Translations under genes and position numbers: made by a program
From: Candidatus Microbacterium stercoravium
Lineage (GTDB): Bacteria; Actinomycetota; Actinomycetes; Actinomycetales; Microbacteriaceae
DNA: 35,567 bases
Direction: 5' to 3'
Assembly (NCBI GenBank): GCA_019117025.1
Contig: DXAM01000089.1
Coordinates: 1 to 35,567, forward strand
Notes under the pieces: model-generated
Database searches by the model: none
What the model was told of the DNA's origin: nothing
What the model saw: only the letters and a program-made list of their open reading frames with translations
Part shown: piece after piece, positions 6,920 through 14,862 of the stretch
Layout: each line of letters starts with the position of its first letter
How positions within the stretch are numbered: position 1 is the first letter of the stretch

Positions 6920-8467
6920 GTCCCGTGTCGACCTCGAGGCGAGCACACCGACGATGGCCAACGCCGCGAGCGGCATCCACAGCAGGAATCCGCGGATCCC
7001 CGCGCCGGCCCGCACGCCCGGCGTCGTGCCCTGCCGCAGCTCGACGTCGGTGATGATGGCGCCCGCCTCGTCGACGCCGATCTGGTCGATCGTGGTGCCG
7101 TCGGGCGCGATCACCTGGCTCGTGCCCACGGTGGAGACGTTCACGACGCTGCGTCCCGATTCGATCGCGCGCATCCGTGCGAAGGCGAGCTGCTGCAGGT
7201 TCTCGTCCGTGCCGCGGAAGTCGGCGTTGTTCGTCTGGAAGACCAGCACCTCCGCGCCGCCCGCGATCCCCTCTTCGATGTGCGCGTCGAACAGCACGTC
7301 GAAGCAGATCGCAAGGGCTGCAGGCACACCGTCGATGTCCATCACGGGCGAGTTCGTGCCCGGTGCGTACTCGCGACCGATCATCTCGATCAGCGAGGGC
7401 ACGATCCTCTCGTACATCTCGCGCTGCGGAACGTACTCGCCGAACGGCACCGGGTAGCGCTTGTCGTGCGACTGCGTCACGCCATCGGCGGTCCAGAGCA
7501 TCGACCGATTGAAGACCAGCTCCCCGTCGGGAACGGCTGCGTTGAGCAGGATCGGTGCGCCGATCGCGCTCACCGCACGATCGAGCACGGCCGCCGCGTT
7601 CGCGTCCTCGAGCGGATCCAGCCCGACGCCGCCCTCGGGCCATACGACGAGATCGGGGTCTTCGCCGACCGCCGCGGCGCTGGCCGCGAGCTGGGCATCG
7701 AGCACGTCGTAGCGTGCGCCCTCGTCGAGGTACGCCGTGGGCCCGTTGCCCTGCACCGCCGCGACGCGGAAGGATCCGGCATCGGTCGTGCGGTACTGCG
7801 GCACGAGCATCATCACGATCAGCAGCACCGTCGGCGCCGCCAGCGCCCACCATCGGCGCGGCGCCCTCACCCGGATCAGCCGCGCCGCCTCGATCGCGAG
7901 CGCCGTGACCAGAACCATGCCGAATGTGAGTCCGGTGACGCCGACCCACGACGCGACGGGCGCGAGCGGACTCAGCGACTGGCTCATGCCGATGCGCCCC
8001 CAGGGGAACCCGCCGTACGGCCACGAGCCCATGATGAGCTCCCGGGAGGTCCATACGCCGGCGGCGATGAGCGACGTCGCGGCGAGCCGCGCCGCACCCG
8101 GCCGCATCGTGCGCGACACCCACCGGTAGCCGAGGGCGATCAGCACCGCTCCCAGGCCCATGAAGATGGATTCCACACCGGCCAGGGCCGCCCACGGCAC
8201 CCAGTTCAGCGCATTGTCGCCGAGGAAGCGCGCCGCCCAGTCGATGTGGGGCAGGTAGAACGCCGCGCCGAACGCGAACCCGACCGCGAGCGCCGACCAC
8301 ACGCGGCGCCCGATCAGCGAAACGAGCGACAGGCCCACGGCGACGAACGCGAGCGGCCAGACGCCGAGCGAGGGGAACGACGCATCGAGCGCCAGACCGC
8401 CGACCACGGCGGAGACGAACGCCGCCCAGAGCGGCAGGATCGCGCGTTCGCGCACCGAGGACGTCAC
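6917..8467 (-). CDS. lnt: Apolipoprotein N-acyltransferase
   Basis: 516 aa. The N-terminal half has about six hydrophobic helices (residues about 10-220). The C-terminal half is a carbon-nitrogen hydrolase (nitrilase) domain with the full triad visible: E278 in VVWPEGG, K336 in HDKRYPVPFGEYVP and C388 in LAICFDVLF. Lnt moves an acyl chain from phospholipid to the N-terminal Cys of lipoproteins at the outer face of the membrane; Lnt is known from mycobacteria and other high-GC Gram-positives. Two lipoproteins in this window (9945, 23877) are potential clients. The start is GTG 8467, only 9 bp after the rimM stop, with TAGGCT 6 nt upstream. Its place after rimM is where trmD usually stands. Confidence 0.94.
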   Translation of the reverse strand: MTSSVRERAILPLWAAFVSAVVGGLALDASFPSLGVWPLAFVAVGLSLVSLIGRRVWSALAVGFAFGAAFYLPHIDWAARFLGDNALNWVPWAALAGVESIFMGLGAVLIALGYRWVSRTMRPGAARLAATSLIAAGVWTSRELIMGSWPYGGFPWGRIGMSQSLSPLAPVASWVGVTGLTFGMVLVTALAIEAARLIRVRAPRRWWALAAPTVLLIVMMLVPQYRTTDAGSFRVAAVQGNGPTAYLDEGARYDVLDAQLAASAAAVGEDPDLVVWPEGGVGLDPLEDANAAAVLDRAVSAIGAPILLNAAVPDGELVFNRSMLWTADGVTQSHDKRYPVPFGEYVPQREMYERIVPSLIEMIGREYAPGTNSPVMDIDGVPAALAICFDVLFDAHIEEGIAGGAEVLVFQTNNADFRGTDENLQQLAFARMRAIESGRSVVNVSTVGTSQVIAPDGTTIDQIGVDEAGAIITDVELRQGTTPGVRAGAGIRGFLLWMPLAALAIVGVLASRSTRD

Positions 8468-8473
8468 TCGACG

Positions 8474-8479
8474 AGCCTA
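8474..8479 (-). promoter_or_regulatory. -10 element of lnt, overlapping the rimM stop codon
   Basis: TAGGCT on the minus strand, then 6 nt, then GTG 8467-8465. The TAG is the rimM stop (8479-8477). Since rimM is 9 bp away, read-through from the rpsP operon is also possible. Confidence 0.35.
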
Positions 8480-9037
8480 CGCGTCGTCGTCCGCAAGCTC
8501 CTCGAACAGCCCGGCGGGCGGCGTGACCACGACGCGGCCGGCCGCGGGGTCGACTTCGGGGACGATCGCTGAGACGAACGGAACCATGACCTCGCGCTCG
8601 CCCGACTTCACGATCAGCAGGTCCTGCGCGGGCAGGTGCTCGACGCGCGCAATGGTGCCGACGACGGCATCGTCGCGCACGACCTCGAGGCCGATCAGCT
8701 GGTGGTCGTACCAGGCATCGGGCTCGGCCGCGGCCTCGTCATCGCGGTGGTCGACCCAGAGGATCGCCTTCACGAGCGTCTCGGCCTCGGTGCGATCATC
8801 GATGCCCTCGAAGAAGATCACGGGGCTGGCGTTCATCCACCGGAACTCGCGGACCGTCACGGTCTGGCGGTGCCACCGGGAGTGCTCGGGGACCTGCAGC
8901 GTGAACGAGGCTCCCGGGACGAACCGCCCATCGGGATCATCGGTGTACAGCTCGAGCTTCAACGCGCCCTTGAGGCCGTGCGCTTTGAGCACACGACCGA
9001 CGCGGAGCTGATTCTTCGGCGACGCGGCGGCGACCAT
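8477..9037 (-). CDS. rimM: Ribosome maturation factor RimM (16S rRNA processing)
   Basis: 186 aa. The N-terminal RimM barrel starts with LRVGRVLKAHGLKGALKLEL (about 11-30), including the hallmark G-R-V-x-x-x-H-G-L-x-G. The C-terminal PRC-barrel runs from about residue 105 (AWYDHQLIGLEV) to the end with VMVPFVSAIVPEVD. RimM binds S19 and helps assemble the 30S head. Its ATG overlaps the stop of the KH gene by one base (TGATG), so translation is coupled. This rpsP-KH-rimM order is standard in Actinobacteria; the usual next gene, trmD, is missing here. Confidence 0.95.
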   Translation of the reverse strand: MVAAASPKNQLRVGRVLKAHGLKGALKLELYTDDPDGRFVPGASFTLQVPEHSRWHRQTVTVREFRWMNASPVIFFEGIDDRTEAETLVKAILWVDHRDDEAAAEPDAWYDHQLIGLEVVRDDAVVGTIARVEHLPAQDLLIVKSGEREVMVPFVSAIVPEVDPAAGRVVVTPPAGLFEELADDDA

Positions 9038-9267
9038 CAGTCGTCGGCCACGTCGACACGGATGCGGCGGTCTCCCGCCAGTGCGGCCACCACGGTGCGG
9101 ATGGCCTTCGCCGTGCGGCCGCCGCGCCCGATCACGCGTCCGCGGTCGTCCTCTGCGACGTGCACTTCGAGCACATCTCCTCGGGACGACGCGGACTCGT
9201 CGATGCGCACGTCGTCAGGATTGTCGACGATGCCCTTGACGAGGTGTTCGAGCGCGGCTGCCAGCAC
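9037..9267 (-). CDS. khpA: KH-domain RNA-binding protein (YlqC/KhpA-like)
   Basis: 76 aa, a single type-II-like KH domain whose GxxG loop is IGRGG (about 46-50) in the run GRVIGRGGRTAKAIRTVV. Family members bind RNA, associate with ribosome assembly and, with a KhpB partner, influence cell division in some Gram-positives. It lies 8 bp after rpsP and overlaps rimM by one base, so it belongs to the same transcript. The symbol follows the KhpA family and is not proven for this organism. Confidence 0.93.
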   Translation of the reverse strand: MLAAALEHLVKGIVDNPDDVRIDESASSRGDVLEVHVAEDDRGRVIGRGGRTAKAIRTVVAALAGDRRIRVDVADD

Positions 9268-9275
9268 GATCGGGA

Positions 9276-9704
9276 TTACTCCGCGTCCGCTGCGGGCGCG
9301 TCCGCGGCCGGGGCGTCTTCGGCCGGAGCCTCGGCGGGCGCGTCGGCCTTCTTCTCGGCCTTCGGCTTCACAACCGACTTCTTCGCCGAGTCGGCCTCGT
9401 ACGACTTCTTCTCGTCGGCGACCTTGAGCGTGCTCTTGGCGTTCTTGTCGCCCTTGAACTTGCCCCAGTCACCCGTGATCTTGAGGATGGCAGCGACCTG
9501 CTCGCTCGGCTGGGCGCCGACGGACAGCCAGTACTGCGCACGCTCGGAGTCGACCTCGATGAACGAGGGCTCCTCGGTGGGGTGGTACTTGCCGATCTCC
9601 TCGATCACGCGACCATCGCGCTTGGTGCGCGAGTCGGCGACGACGATGCGGTAGTACGGCGCACGGATCTTGCCCATGCGCTTCAGACGGATCTTGACAG
9701 CCAC
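9276..9704 (-). CDS. rpsP: 30S ribosomal protein S16
   Basis: 142 aa. The S16 core is clear: [20 protein letters not shown] at the start, then [18 protein letters not shown] and the [14 protein letters not shown] motif. After about residue 90 there is a long Lys- then Ala/Glu/Asp/Pro-rich tail ([19 protein letters not shown]), common in actinobacterial S16 and probably disordered. I chose GTG 9704 because AGGAGA lies 4-5 nt upstream and because the longer open frame (to 9890) adds 62 residues unlike S16. It heads the rpsP-KH-rimM operon; the leader region up to about 9890 is shared with the divergent iron operon. Confidence 0.96.
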   Translation of the reverse strand: MAVKIRLKRMGKIRAPYYRIVVADSRTKRDGRVIEEIGKYHPTEEPSFIEVDSERAQYWLSVGAQPSEQVAAILKITGDWGKFKGDKNAKSTLKVADEKKSYEADSAKKSVVKPKAEKKADAPAEAPAEDAPAADAPAADAE

Positions 9705-9844
9705 GATTCTCCTGTGGATTGAAAGAGGTATTGAACCTTGACGCGCGGCGCGTGGGGTCAATGCGCGCTGGCGGAAGCTCTCAGGGGTGGACGCACCGCC
9801 GGATAGAGGGTCGAGCGGGCGTACCAACGTCTTATTCTGCCAGA

Positions 9845-9859
9845 CGATCGGCCCGATCG
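9845..9859. repeat. Perfect 7-1-7 palindrome between rpsP and the iron operon
   Basis: CGATCGG-C-CCGATCG. It lies 141 bp upstream of rpsP and 38 bp before the iron box. It could be an operator for the rpsP side, or chance in GC-rich DNA. The rest of the 240-bp gap (9705-9944) holds the iron box and no gene I can support. Confidence 0.3.
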
Positions 9860-9897
9860 CGAACACGCGCGCCCGCGAACTTGCATTCACAGGCTGA

Positions 9898-9916
9898 TGA
9901 GGTAAGGCTTACCTTC
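9898..9916 (+). promoter_or_regulatory. DtxR/IdeR-type iron box
   Basis: TGAGGTAAGGCTTACCTTC, with a perfect 7-1-7 dyad (AGGTAAG-G-CTTACCT, 9900-9914). It matches 14 of 19 positions of the DtxR consensus TTAGGTTAGGCTAACCTAA. It ends 28 nt before the first gene of the iron-uptake operon and would cover a -10 such as AAGGCT (9904-9909) placed 17 nt after TTGCAT (9881-9886). Iron-bound DtxR/IdeR should repress here; the regulator gene is not in the window. Confidence 0.8.
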
Positions 9917-9944
9917 GATCAATTTCGCGCGCAGAAAGGCTCGC

Positions 9945-11000
9945 ATGTCCCGCAACCGCTCTCTCATCCTCGTCGGCGTCGTCGCGTCGTCGCTCGCCCT
10001 GGCATCCTGTGCCGGTGCGGAACCGGGCAGCGCGCCGTCCTCCGGCGAGTCGTCGTGCGAGTCGACGGGGCCCGCTCCGCTCGGCAACGAGGCCGTCTCC
10101 ATCGAGCACGCCCTGGGCACGACCGAGGTGCCCGCGGACATCTCGCGCGTGGCGTCGGTCGGCTGGGGCAACCAGGACGTCGCGCTCGCCCTCGGCGTGG
10201 CGCCGGTGGGAAGCGACGATCAGACATGGTCGATGACCGGCGATGACGATCTCGGACTGTACGACTGGTCGCTCGACGCCTACGACGAACTGTGCGCCCC
10301 GGAGCCCGCCGTCTTCGACACGACCGACGGCGTCGACTTCGAGGCGGTCGCCGCCACGGCCCCCGATGTGATCCTCGCCGGGTACTCGGGACTCACGGAG
10401 GACGAGTACGCGACGCTCAGCGAGATCGCGCCGACGGTCGCCTACCCCGACATCCCCTGGTACACGCCGTGGCGCGACGCCATCCGCATCGATGCCGAAG
10501 CCCTCGGCATGGCCGACGCGGGCGAGCAGCTCGTCGACGACCTCGATCAGCGCATCGCCGAGGCGACCGAGCCCATCACCAGCTTCGAGGGCAAGACGGC
10601 CGCGTTCTTCTACGTGAATCCGACCGACCTGTCGACGATCTCGATCTACGCCACGGGCGACTCGCGCACGGCGTTCCTCGGAGACCTCGGCTTCGACTTC
10701 CCGCAGCTCGCGCTCGAGACGAGCGAGGGCGGCGGGTTCTACGCCGACATCGCTGCGGAGAACGCCGACCAGCTCGCCGACGTCGACGTCTTCGTGATGT
10801 ACGGCGACGATTCCCTCGTCACGGCCATGCAGGAGCACCCGCTGTGGGGCACGCTCGACGCGGTGAAGAACGGCGCGGTCGTCGTCGCGGGATCCGGCGA
10901 CGCGTTCAGCGGCTCCCTCACCCCGACGGCCCTGTCCATCCCGTGGATGATCGATGACTACGTGACGCTGCTCGACGACGCGGCGCAGAAGGCGGAGTGA
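9945..11000 (+). CDS. Iron-siderophore ABC transporter, substrate-binding lipoprotein
   Basis: 351 aa. A short basic N-terminus and hydrophobic stretch end in the lipobox LASC with Cys22, so the mature protein is membrane-anchored on the outside. The body is a FepB/FecB-type periplasmic-binding fold: ISRVASVGWGNQDVALALGV, then DFEAVAATAPDVILAGYSGL, and the C-terminal VKNGAVVVAGSGDAF. The start has AGAAAGG about 6 nt upstream and follows the iron box. Its last four bases overlap the permease start (GTGA). It should capture ferric siderophores; the exact ligand cannot be read from the sequence. Confidence 0.93.
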   Translation: MSRNRSLILVGVVASSLALASCAGAEPGSAPSSGESSCESTGPAPLGNEAVSIEHALGTTEVPADISRVASVGWGNQDVALALGVAPVGSDDQTWSMTGDDDLGLYDWSLDAYDELCAPEPAVFDTTDGVDFEAVAATAPDVILAGYSGLTEDEYATLSEIAPTVAYPDIPWYTPWRDAIRIDAEALGMADAGEQLVDDLDQRIAEATEPITSFEGKTAAFFYVNPTDLSTISIYATGDSRTAFLGDLGFDFPQLALETSEGGGFYADIAAENADQLADVDVFVMYGDDSLVTAMQEHPLWGTLDAVKNGAVVVAGSGDAFSGSLTPTALSIPWMIDDYVTLLDDAAQKAE

Positions 11001-12031
11001 GCTCGGCGCCCGCGCGGGTCCGCCGTTCGGTCCGCACGACGTGGGGCGTGATCGGCGGGGTGGTGCTCGTCGCCGCCGGCGTCGCAGCATCGCTCGCCTT
11101 CGGGTCGCGCGTCGTGTCGCTCCCGGAGATCGCCGAGGGCCTGCGCACCTTCGGCACGGGCGCCACCGCCGACGACATCGGGGCGATCGCCGTGGCCGAG
11201 CGCATCCCCCGCACCGTGCTGAGCGTCATCGCCGGTGCCGCCCTCGCGCTGTCGGGCGGCGTGATGCAGGCGATCACGCGCAACCCGATCGCCGACCCGG
11301 GCATCCTCGGCGTGAACATGGGCGCTGCGCTGTTCGTCGTGTGCGGCATCGCGTTCCTCGGCGTCACATCGGTCTTCTCCTATCTCGGGCTCGCGCTCGC
11401 GGGCGGCGCGCTCGCCGCGCTCGTGGTCTACCTCGTCGGATCCGTCGGAGCGGGAGGCGCGACCCCCATCAAGCTCGCGCTCGCGGGCGCGGCCGTCACC
11501 GCGGCGCTCTCGTCTCTTGTGAGCGCCGTGCTCCTGCCGCGCGCGGCCGCGATGAACGAGTTCCGCTTCTGGCAGGTCGGCGGCACCGGCGGTGCCGAGT
11601 GGTCGTCGATGGCGATCATCGCTCCGCTGCTCGCCGTCGCCGCGATCGTCGTGTTCTGCCTCGGCTCGAGCATGAACTCGCTCGCGCTCGGCGACGACGT
11701 CGCCCGGGGCCTCGGCGTGCACGTCGGGCGCACGCGCGCCCTCGCGGCGGCCGCGGGCGTCGTGCTGTGCGCCGCCGTCACCGCCGTCGCCGGCCCGATC
11801 GCCTTCGTGGGGCTCATGGTGCCGCACGCCGTGCGCCTCGCCGTGGGGCCCGATCAGCGGGCGATCCTTCCGCTCTCGGCGCTCGGAGGCGCCGCGCTGC
11901 TGACGATCGCCGACACGATCGGCCGCGTCATCGGTTCGCCCGGCGAGGTCGAAGCCGGCATCATCACGGCTTTCGTCGGCGCACCGGTTCTCGTCGCCAT
12001 CGCCCGACGCACGCGGATGAGGGCGCTGTGA
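10997..12031 (+). CDS. Iron-siderophore ABC transporter permease (FecCD family)
   Basis: 344 aa from GTG 10997, overlapping the binding-protein stop by 4 bases. About nine hydrophobic helices follow a short basic N-terminus. Family signatures: RIPRTVLSVIAGAALALSGG, MQAITRNPIADPGILGVNMG (the conserved R-N-P-L/I-A-x-P-x-I/L-G-x-x-x-G loop) and GPIAFVGLMVPHAVRL near the C-terminus, which is the FecCD coupling region. It should pair with the next gene as a heterodimeric channel. Confidence 0.94.
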   Translation: MSSAPARVRRSVRTTWGVIGGVVLVAAGVAASLAFGSRVVSLPEIAEGLRTFGTGATADDIGAIAVAERIPRTVLSVIAGAALALSGGVMQAITRNPIADPGILGVNMGAALFVVCGIAFLGVTSVFSYLGLALAGGALAALVVYLVGSVGAGGATPIKLALAGAAVTAALSSLVSAVLLPRAAAMNEFRFWQVGGTGGAEWSSMAIIAPLLAVAAIVVFCLGSSMNSLALGDDVARGLGVHVGRTRALAAAAGVVLCAAVTAVAGPIAFVGLMVPHAVRLAVGPDQRAILPLSALGGAALLTIADTIGRVIGSPGEVEAGIITAFVGAPVLVAIARRTRMRAL

Positions 12032-13056
12032 GCGGCGCTGTCGCGATCCGAGCGGGCCGGTCCCGCCGCACGCGCCGCCGGCGGATCGGGATCGCGGTGC
12101 TCCTCGCTCTCCTCATCGTGCTCGCCGCGGGCATGCTCGTGCTCGGGCAGACGTCGTTCCCCCTCAGCGACGTGCTGCGCGTGCTCGCCGGGCAGGACGT
12201 GCCGGGCGCCTCGTTCACGGTGGGCAGGCTGCGCCTGCCGCGCCTCGCGGCGGGCGCGCTCGCCGGTCTCGCGTTCGGCGTCGCGGGCTCGACCTTCCAG
12301 ACGCTGCTCCGCAATCCCCTCGCGAGCCCCGATGTGATCGGCATCACGTCCGGCGCGTCGGTGGCCGCCGTGCTCTCGCTCGTCGTGCTGCACTGGTCGG
12401 CCGGCGCGACGACCGCCCTCGCACTGGGCGTCGGCATCGCGACGGCCGTCGTGATCTACGCGGCGGCGCGCGGTGCGGAGTCGACGGGCGGACGACTGAT
12501 CCTCATCGGGATCGGGGTCGGCGCCATGATGAACGCCGTCGTGCAGTTCCTCGTGCAGCGGGCCGCGGAGTGGGACGTCTCGGTCGCGATGCGATGGCTC
12601 ACGGGCTCGCTGAACGGCGTCAGGATCGAGGATCTCGGCCTGCTCGCGATCGCGACCGCCGTGCTCGTGCCGACCGTCGCGGTGCTCTCGCGCGACCTGC
12701 GCGCGCTCGAGCTCGGCGACGCGTCCGCGACTGCGCTCGGCGTGCGGGTCGACCGCGCACGGGTGCTGCTGATCGTCGCGGCCGTCGCCCTCGCGTGCTT
12801 CGCCACCGCGACGACGGGTCCGATCGCGTTCGTCGCGTTCCTCTCGGGGCCGATCGCGAAGCGCATCGTCGGACCCGGCGGATCCCTGACGATCCCCGCG
12901 GCGCTCGTCGGCGCGTGCCTCGTTCTGCTCGCCGATCTGATCGGACAGTTCGGCTTCGACACGGCGTTCCCCGTCGGTGTGATCACCGGCATCGTCGGAG
13001 CCCCCTACCTCATCTTCCTCCTCGTCAGGACCAGTCGTCTCGGAGGCTCCTCATGA
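12028..13056 (+). CDS. Second iron-siderophore ABC transporter permease (FecCD family)
   Basis: 342 aa from GTG 12028 (GTGA overlap with the first permease). The same reading frame is open much further upstream, but that part is only the shadow of the first permease. Signatures: RLRLPRLAAGALAGLAFGVA, TLLRNPLASPDVIGITSG and GPIAFVAFLSGPIAKRIVG. A basic N-terminus (RSRRTRRRR) precedes the first helix. It ends in ATGA shared with the ATPase gene. Confidence 0.94.
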   Translation: MSGAVAIRAGRSRRTRRRRIGIAVLLALLIVLAAGMLVLGQTSFPLSDVLRVLAGQDVPGASFTVGRLRLPRLAAGALAGLAFGVAGSTFQTLLRNPLASPDVIGITSGASVAAVLSLVVLHWSAGATTALALGVGIATAVVIYAAARGAESTGGRLILIGIGVGAMMNAVVQFLVQRAAEWDVSVAMRWLTGSLNGVRIEDLGLLAIATAVLVPTVAVLSRDLRALELGDASATALGVRVDRARVLLIVAAVALACFATATTGPIAFVAFLSGPIAKRIVGPGGSLTIPAALVGACLVLLADLIGQFGFDTAFPVGVITGIVGAPYLIFLLVRTSRLGGSS

Positions 13057-13868
13057 CCGGCTCCCACCTGCTCGAAGCCCACTCCCTCACGTCGGGCTAC
13101 AGCGGCCGCACCGTCGTCGACGGCATCGACCTCACGCTTCCGGCGGGCCGGATCAGCGTGATCGTCGGTGCGAACGCCTGCGGGAAATCGACGCTGCTGA
13201 AGACGCTGTCGCGGCTCATCCCGGCGTCCGACGGCACGGTCGTGCTCGACGGCCGGGCGATCACGCAGATCCCCACCAAGCGGCTCGCACTGACGCTCGG
13301 GCTGCTCCCCCAGCAGCCCATCGCGCCCGAGGGGATCGCCGTCGCCGATCTGGTCGGCCGGGGTCGCCATCCGCACCAGAAGCTGTTCCGATCGTGGACC
13401 GCCGACGACGATGCCGCCGTCGCCGATGCGCTCGATCAGGCGGGTGTGGCCGATCTCGCCGACCGCACCATCGACGAGCTCTCGGGCGGGCAGCGCCAGC
13501 GCGTGTGGATCGCGATGGCGCTCGCCCAGGGCACCGACATGCTGCTGCTCGACGAGCCGACGACGTTCCTCGATCTCGCGCACCAGATCGACGTGCTGGA
13601 CCTGCTGACCGACCTCAATCGGTCGCGCGGCACCACGATCGCGATGGTGCTGCACGACATCAACCTCGCGGCGCGCTACGCCGATCACCTGTTCGCCATG
13701 CGCGACGGGCGCGTCCTCGCCTCGGGAGCGCCGCAGGAGATCGTCACGCCGGCCCTCATCGACGACGTCTTCGGCCTCGATGCCGAGGTCATCTCGGATC
13801 CCGTTTCGCACACGCCGCTCGTCGTACCGCGCGGCCGCCACCATGTCACCGGAGGACAGTTCGCATGA
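13053..13868 (+). CDS. Iron-siderophore ABC transporter ATP-binding protein
   Basis: 271 aa from ATG 13053, overlapping the permease stop (ATGA). It has all ABC motifs: Walker A GANACGKST (39-47), Q-loop in LGLLPQQP, signature LSGGQRQRV, Walker B LLLLDEPT and the switch His in MVLHDINLA. Overall it is FepC/FhuC-like. The longer open frame starting at 12570 is rejected because it only mirrors the permease gene. It is followed by the flavoprotein gene with another 4-base overlap. Confidence 0.95.
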   Translation: MTGSHLLEAHSLTSGYSGRTVVDGIDLTLPAGRISVIVGANACGKSTLLKTLSRLIPASDGTVVLDGRAITQIPTKRLALTLGLLPQQPIAPEGIAVADLVGRGRHPHQKLFRSWTADDDAAVADALDQAGVADLADRTIDELSGGQRQRVWIAMALAQGTDMLLLDEPTTFLDLAHQIDVLDLLTDLNRSRGTTIAMVLHDINLAARYADHLFAMRDGRVLASGAPQEIVTPALIDDVFGLDAEVISDPVSHTPLVVPRGRHHVTGGQFA

Positions 13869-14773
13869 CCGATACCAGGCCCAGCCGCGCATTCCGCGTG
13901 CGCGTGACGCGCATTCAGGACCTCACCCCGAGCTTCCGCCGGTTCACCGTCACCGGCGACGACATCGCCGACTACGGCGATCCCGGATTCGACCAGCGCA
14001 TCAAGGTCGTGTTCCCGACCGATGTCGCCCCGCTCGAGGCAATGCCGACAGGCGACGACTGGTACACCGCGTGGCGCGCCATGCCGGAGGACGCGCGCCC
14101 GCCGTTCCGCACCTACACGACGCGCGCCGTGCGCACGCGCGAGCACGAGGTCGACGTCGACATGGTCGCGCACGAGCCCGACGGCCCGGCATCCGTGTGG
14201 ATCCAGAACGCCGTCGTGGGCGATGAGCTGCTGATCATGGCGCCGACCGTGCACCACGAGGGCGTGAGCTTCGGGATCGACTTCGTGCCGCCCGCGCAGA
14301 CCGAGCAGTTCCTGCTGGTCGGCGACGAGACCGCGGCCCCGGCGATCGCCGTCATCCTCGAGCAGCTCCCCCGCGAGGCGCAGGGCGTCGTCGTGCTCGA
14401 GGTTCCGGATCCGCGCGATGTCGCGTACCTTCCGCCGCATCCCGGATTCCGGGTGCACGCGGCCGGGCGCGGATCGGCGGATCGGCACACGCACCTCGAG
14501 GCGGCCGTGCGCGAGCACGCGGGTCCGCTGTGCCCTGCGGGCCGCGGGGCCGAGGTGGAAGAGGTCGACATCGACGCCGGTCTGCTCTGGGAGGTGCCGC
14601 GCACCGCGAAGGGCGGCGCCGCACTCAAGTCGGCGCCGCTGTATGCGTGGATCGCGGGCGAGGCGAGCGTCGTGAAGTCGCTGCGCCGCCACCTGGTGCG
14701 CGACGTCGGCATCGACCGCCGCGCCGTCTCGTTCATGGGCTACTGGCGTCTCGGCCGGGCCGAGGGCAGCTGA
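13865..14773 (+). CDS. Siderophore-interacting protein (ViuB-like flavin reductase)
   Basis: 302 aa from ATG 13865 (ATGA overlap). The N-terminal FAD-binding barrel has the RTYTTR motif (82-87) for flavin binding. The C-terminal SIP/NAD(P)H-like half includes VGDETAAPAIAVILEQLP and the typical WIAGEASVVKSLRRHL and GYWRLGRAE end. Family members reduce Fe(III)-siderophore in the cytoplasm and release the iron. Being last in the uptake operon fits that role: import first, then reductive release. Confidence 0.93.
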   Translation: MTDTRPSRAFRVRVTRIQDLTPSFRRFTVTGDDIADYGDPGFDQRIKVVFPTDVAPLEAMPTGDDWYTAWRAMPEDARPPFRTYTTRAVRTREHEVDVDMVAHEPDGPASVWIQNAVVGDELLIMAPTVHHEGVSFGIDFVPPAQTEQFLLVGDETAAPAIAVILEQLPREAQGVVVLEVPDPRDVAYLPPHPGFRVHAAGRGSADRHTHLEAAVREHAGPLCPAGRGAEVEEVDIDAGLLWEVPRTAKGGAALKSAPLYAWIAGEASVVKSLRRHLVRDVGIDRRAVSFMGYWRLGRAEGS

Positions 14774-14805
14774 ACGGAGCCGATGGCGGAGCCTCACCGA
14801 TCGCC

Positions 14806-14839
14806 CCCTTGTGGCGCGGCGGAGGCCGCGCCACAAGGG
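14806..14839 (+). terminator. Hairpin terminator after the iron-uptake operon
   Basis: Perfect 15-bp stem CCCTTGTGGCGCGGC with loop GGAG and exact complementary arm GCCGCGCCACAAGGG. It lies 32 bp after the SIP stop and 11 bp before the glpD -10 element. There is no T-tract, as is usual for actinobacterial terminators. It should separate iron from glycerol transcription. Confidence 0.8.
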
Positions 14840-14850
14840 CCGCGGCTCGT

Positions 14851-14856
14851 TACGCT
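14851..14856 (+). promoter_or_regulatory. -10 element of glpD, leaderless type
   Basis: TACGCT, then GGAGGC (6 nt), then ATG 14863. The GGAGG is only 1 nt from the ATG, too close to work as a normal ribosome site, so a leaderless message starting at the ATG is the simpler reading. No convincing -35 is visible. Confidence 0.5.
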
Positions 14857-14862
14857 GGAGGC

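Noticed and set aside
9705..9890. 62-residue N-terminal extension of S16
   Set aside because: Not S16-like, and the GTG at 9704 has a good ribosome site.
11041..12027. Upstream extension of the second FecCD permease
   Set aside because: Only a frame-shadow of the first permease; the true start is the GTGA overlap at 12028.
14806..14839. Inverted repeat as an insertion-sequence end or operator
   Set aside because: Single hairpin with a 4-nt loop directly after an operon; no transposase or target duplication, so a terminator is the simpler reading.
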